A stretch of 64,000 nucleotides of DNA from Kitasatospora azatica KCTC 9699. Its GTDB lineage: Bacteria; Actinomycetota; Actinomycetes; Streptomycetales; Streptomycetaceae. Shown here one piece after another: positions 63,839-64,000 of the stretch (positions within the stretch are counted from its first letter, which is position 1; each line of letters starts with the position of its first letter). Location of the stretch: NCBI RefSeq assembly GCF_000744785.1, contig NZ_JQMO01000002.1, positions 2,294,001 to 2,358,000 on the forward strand, in the 5' to 3' direction. The notes below the pieces were generated by a model. The model was not told where the DNA came from. It saw only the letters and a program-made list of their open reading frames with translations, and searched no databases. Both the position numbers and the translations under genes were made by a program.

Positions 63839-64000
63839 GTGAATCTGATACGAGCGGGGTCCGGTGCGCGAGGGCGTCGCGCCGACCGGACGCAGGGCAC
63901 TGCCAAGGGACCGTCCCGGCTGGGCTGGCTGGACGCCCTGCGGGGGATCGCGGCGCTGGCCGTCGCGCTGCAGCACTTCGACATCACCACCCTGGTCTCC
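63839..64000 (+). CDS. Acyltransferase family 3 protein, N-terminal part (cut by window edge)
   Basis: From the GTG at 63839, after a basic N-terminus (ARGRRADRTQG), the sequence RLGWLDALRGIAALAVALQH shows the conserved opening of membrane acyltransferase family 3 (first helix with LDxLRGIAAxxVxxxH). These proteins O-acylate sugars of cell-surface polymers or antibiotics. Only 54 codons are in view. Confidence 0.75.
   Translation, partial: MNLIRAGSGARGRRADRTQGTAKGPSRLGWLDALRGIAALAVALQHFDITTLVS

Overview
The window is one continuous stretch of a very high-GC actinobacterial chromosome. Codons nearly always end in G or C, GTG and TTG starts are frequent, and many ribosome binding sites read GGAGG. 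Gene order points to Streptomycetaceae (Streptomyces or Kitasatospora): uvrA, a Rieske lipoprotein and uvrC lie together with uvrB nearby. They are followed by murC-msrB, hemQ-hemY, hemE, a DUF3000 gene, RNase D, fadA-fadB, dxs, an xylFGH-type transporter and a ROK regulator. No tRNA, rRNA, CRISPR array, IS element or prophage was seen. Genus-level placement is inference.

Layout. 1-10.5 kb: excision repair genes (uvrC start, uvrA, uvrB), a mycothiol-dependent isomerase-like protein, a metallo-hydrolase, a secreted propeller lectin-like protein, and terC/terD genes with a candidate Mn(II) riboswitch. 10.5-20 kb: a secreted protein built from two copies of a propeller module, a ZapE-type ATPase, a RibD-type reductase, murC-msrB, and a SigE-family sigma factor behind a membrane-anchored candidate anti-sigma gene. 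20-31 kb: heme synthesis (hemQ-hemY, hemE), a collagen-linker response regulator, RNase D and the beta-oxidation pair fadA-fadB. 31-42 kb: SPW-repeat protein, GT39-like glycosyltransferase, dxs, the xylFGH-like ABC operon with its ROK regulator, and a PQQ-propeller membrane protein. 42-50 kb: pepN, a decayed region with fragments resembling RHS proteins, and a 1354-residue secreted protein with two ricin-type lectin domains. 50-54 kb: a compact flavinylated redox operon (ferric-reductase-like protein, FMN-binding protein, ApbE) next to a VIT/CCC1-family transporter. 54-64 kb: malQ, a large GH84-type secreted glycosidase, a membrane protein, a deleted HAD-hydrolase pseudogene, an HNH endonuclease, mscS and the start of an acyltransferase.

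How the parts work together. hemE, hemY and hemQ belong to the coproporphyrin-dependent heme route used by Gram-positive bacteria. The ROK regulator, binding protein, ATPase and permease form a sugar uptake unit whose binding-protein gene ends in a strong hairpin that probably sets its excess expression. The ferric-reductase operon contains the electron donor, the extracellular flavin acceptor and the enzyme that attaches the flavin.

The points most worth a second look are: tandem duplications of stop codons at six gene ends, always with periods that are not multiples of three; the riboswitch in which one sequence pairs either with the aptamer or with the terC Shine-Dalgarno sequence; the decayed RHS-like region; the duplicated propeller protein; and the collagen-like linker in an atypical response regulator.
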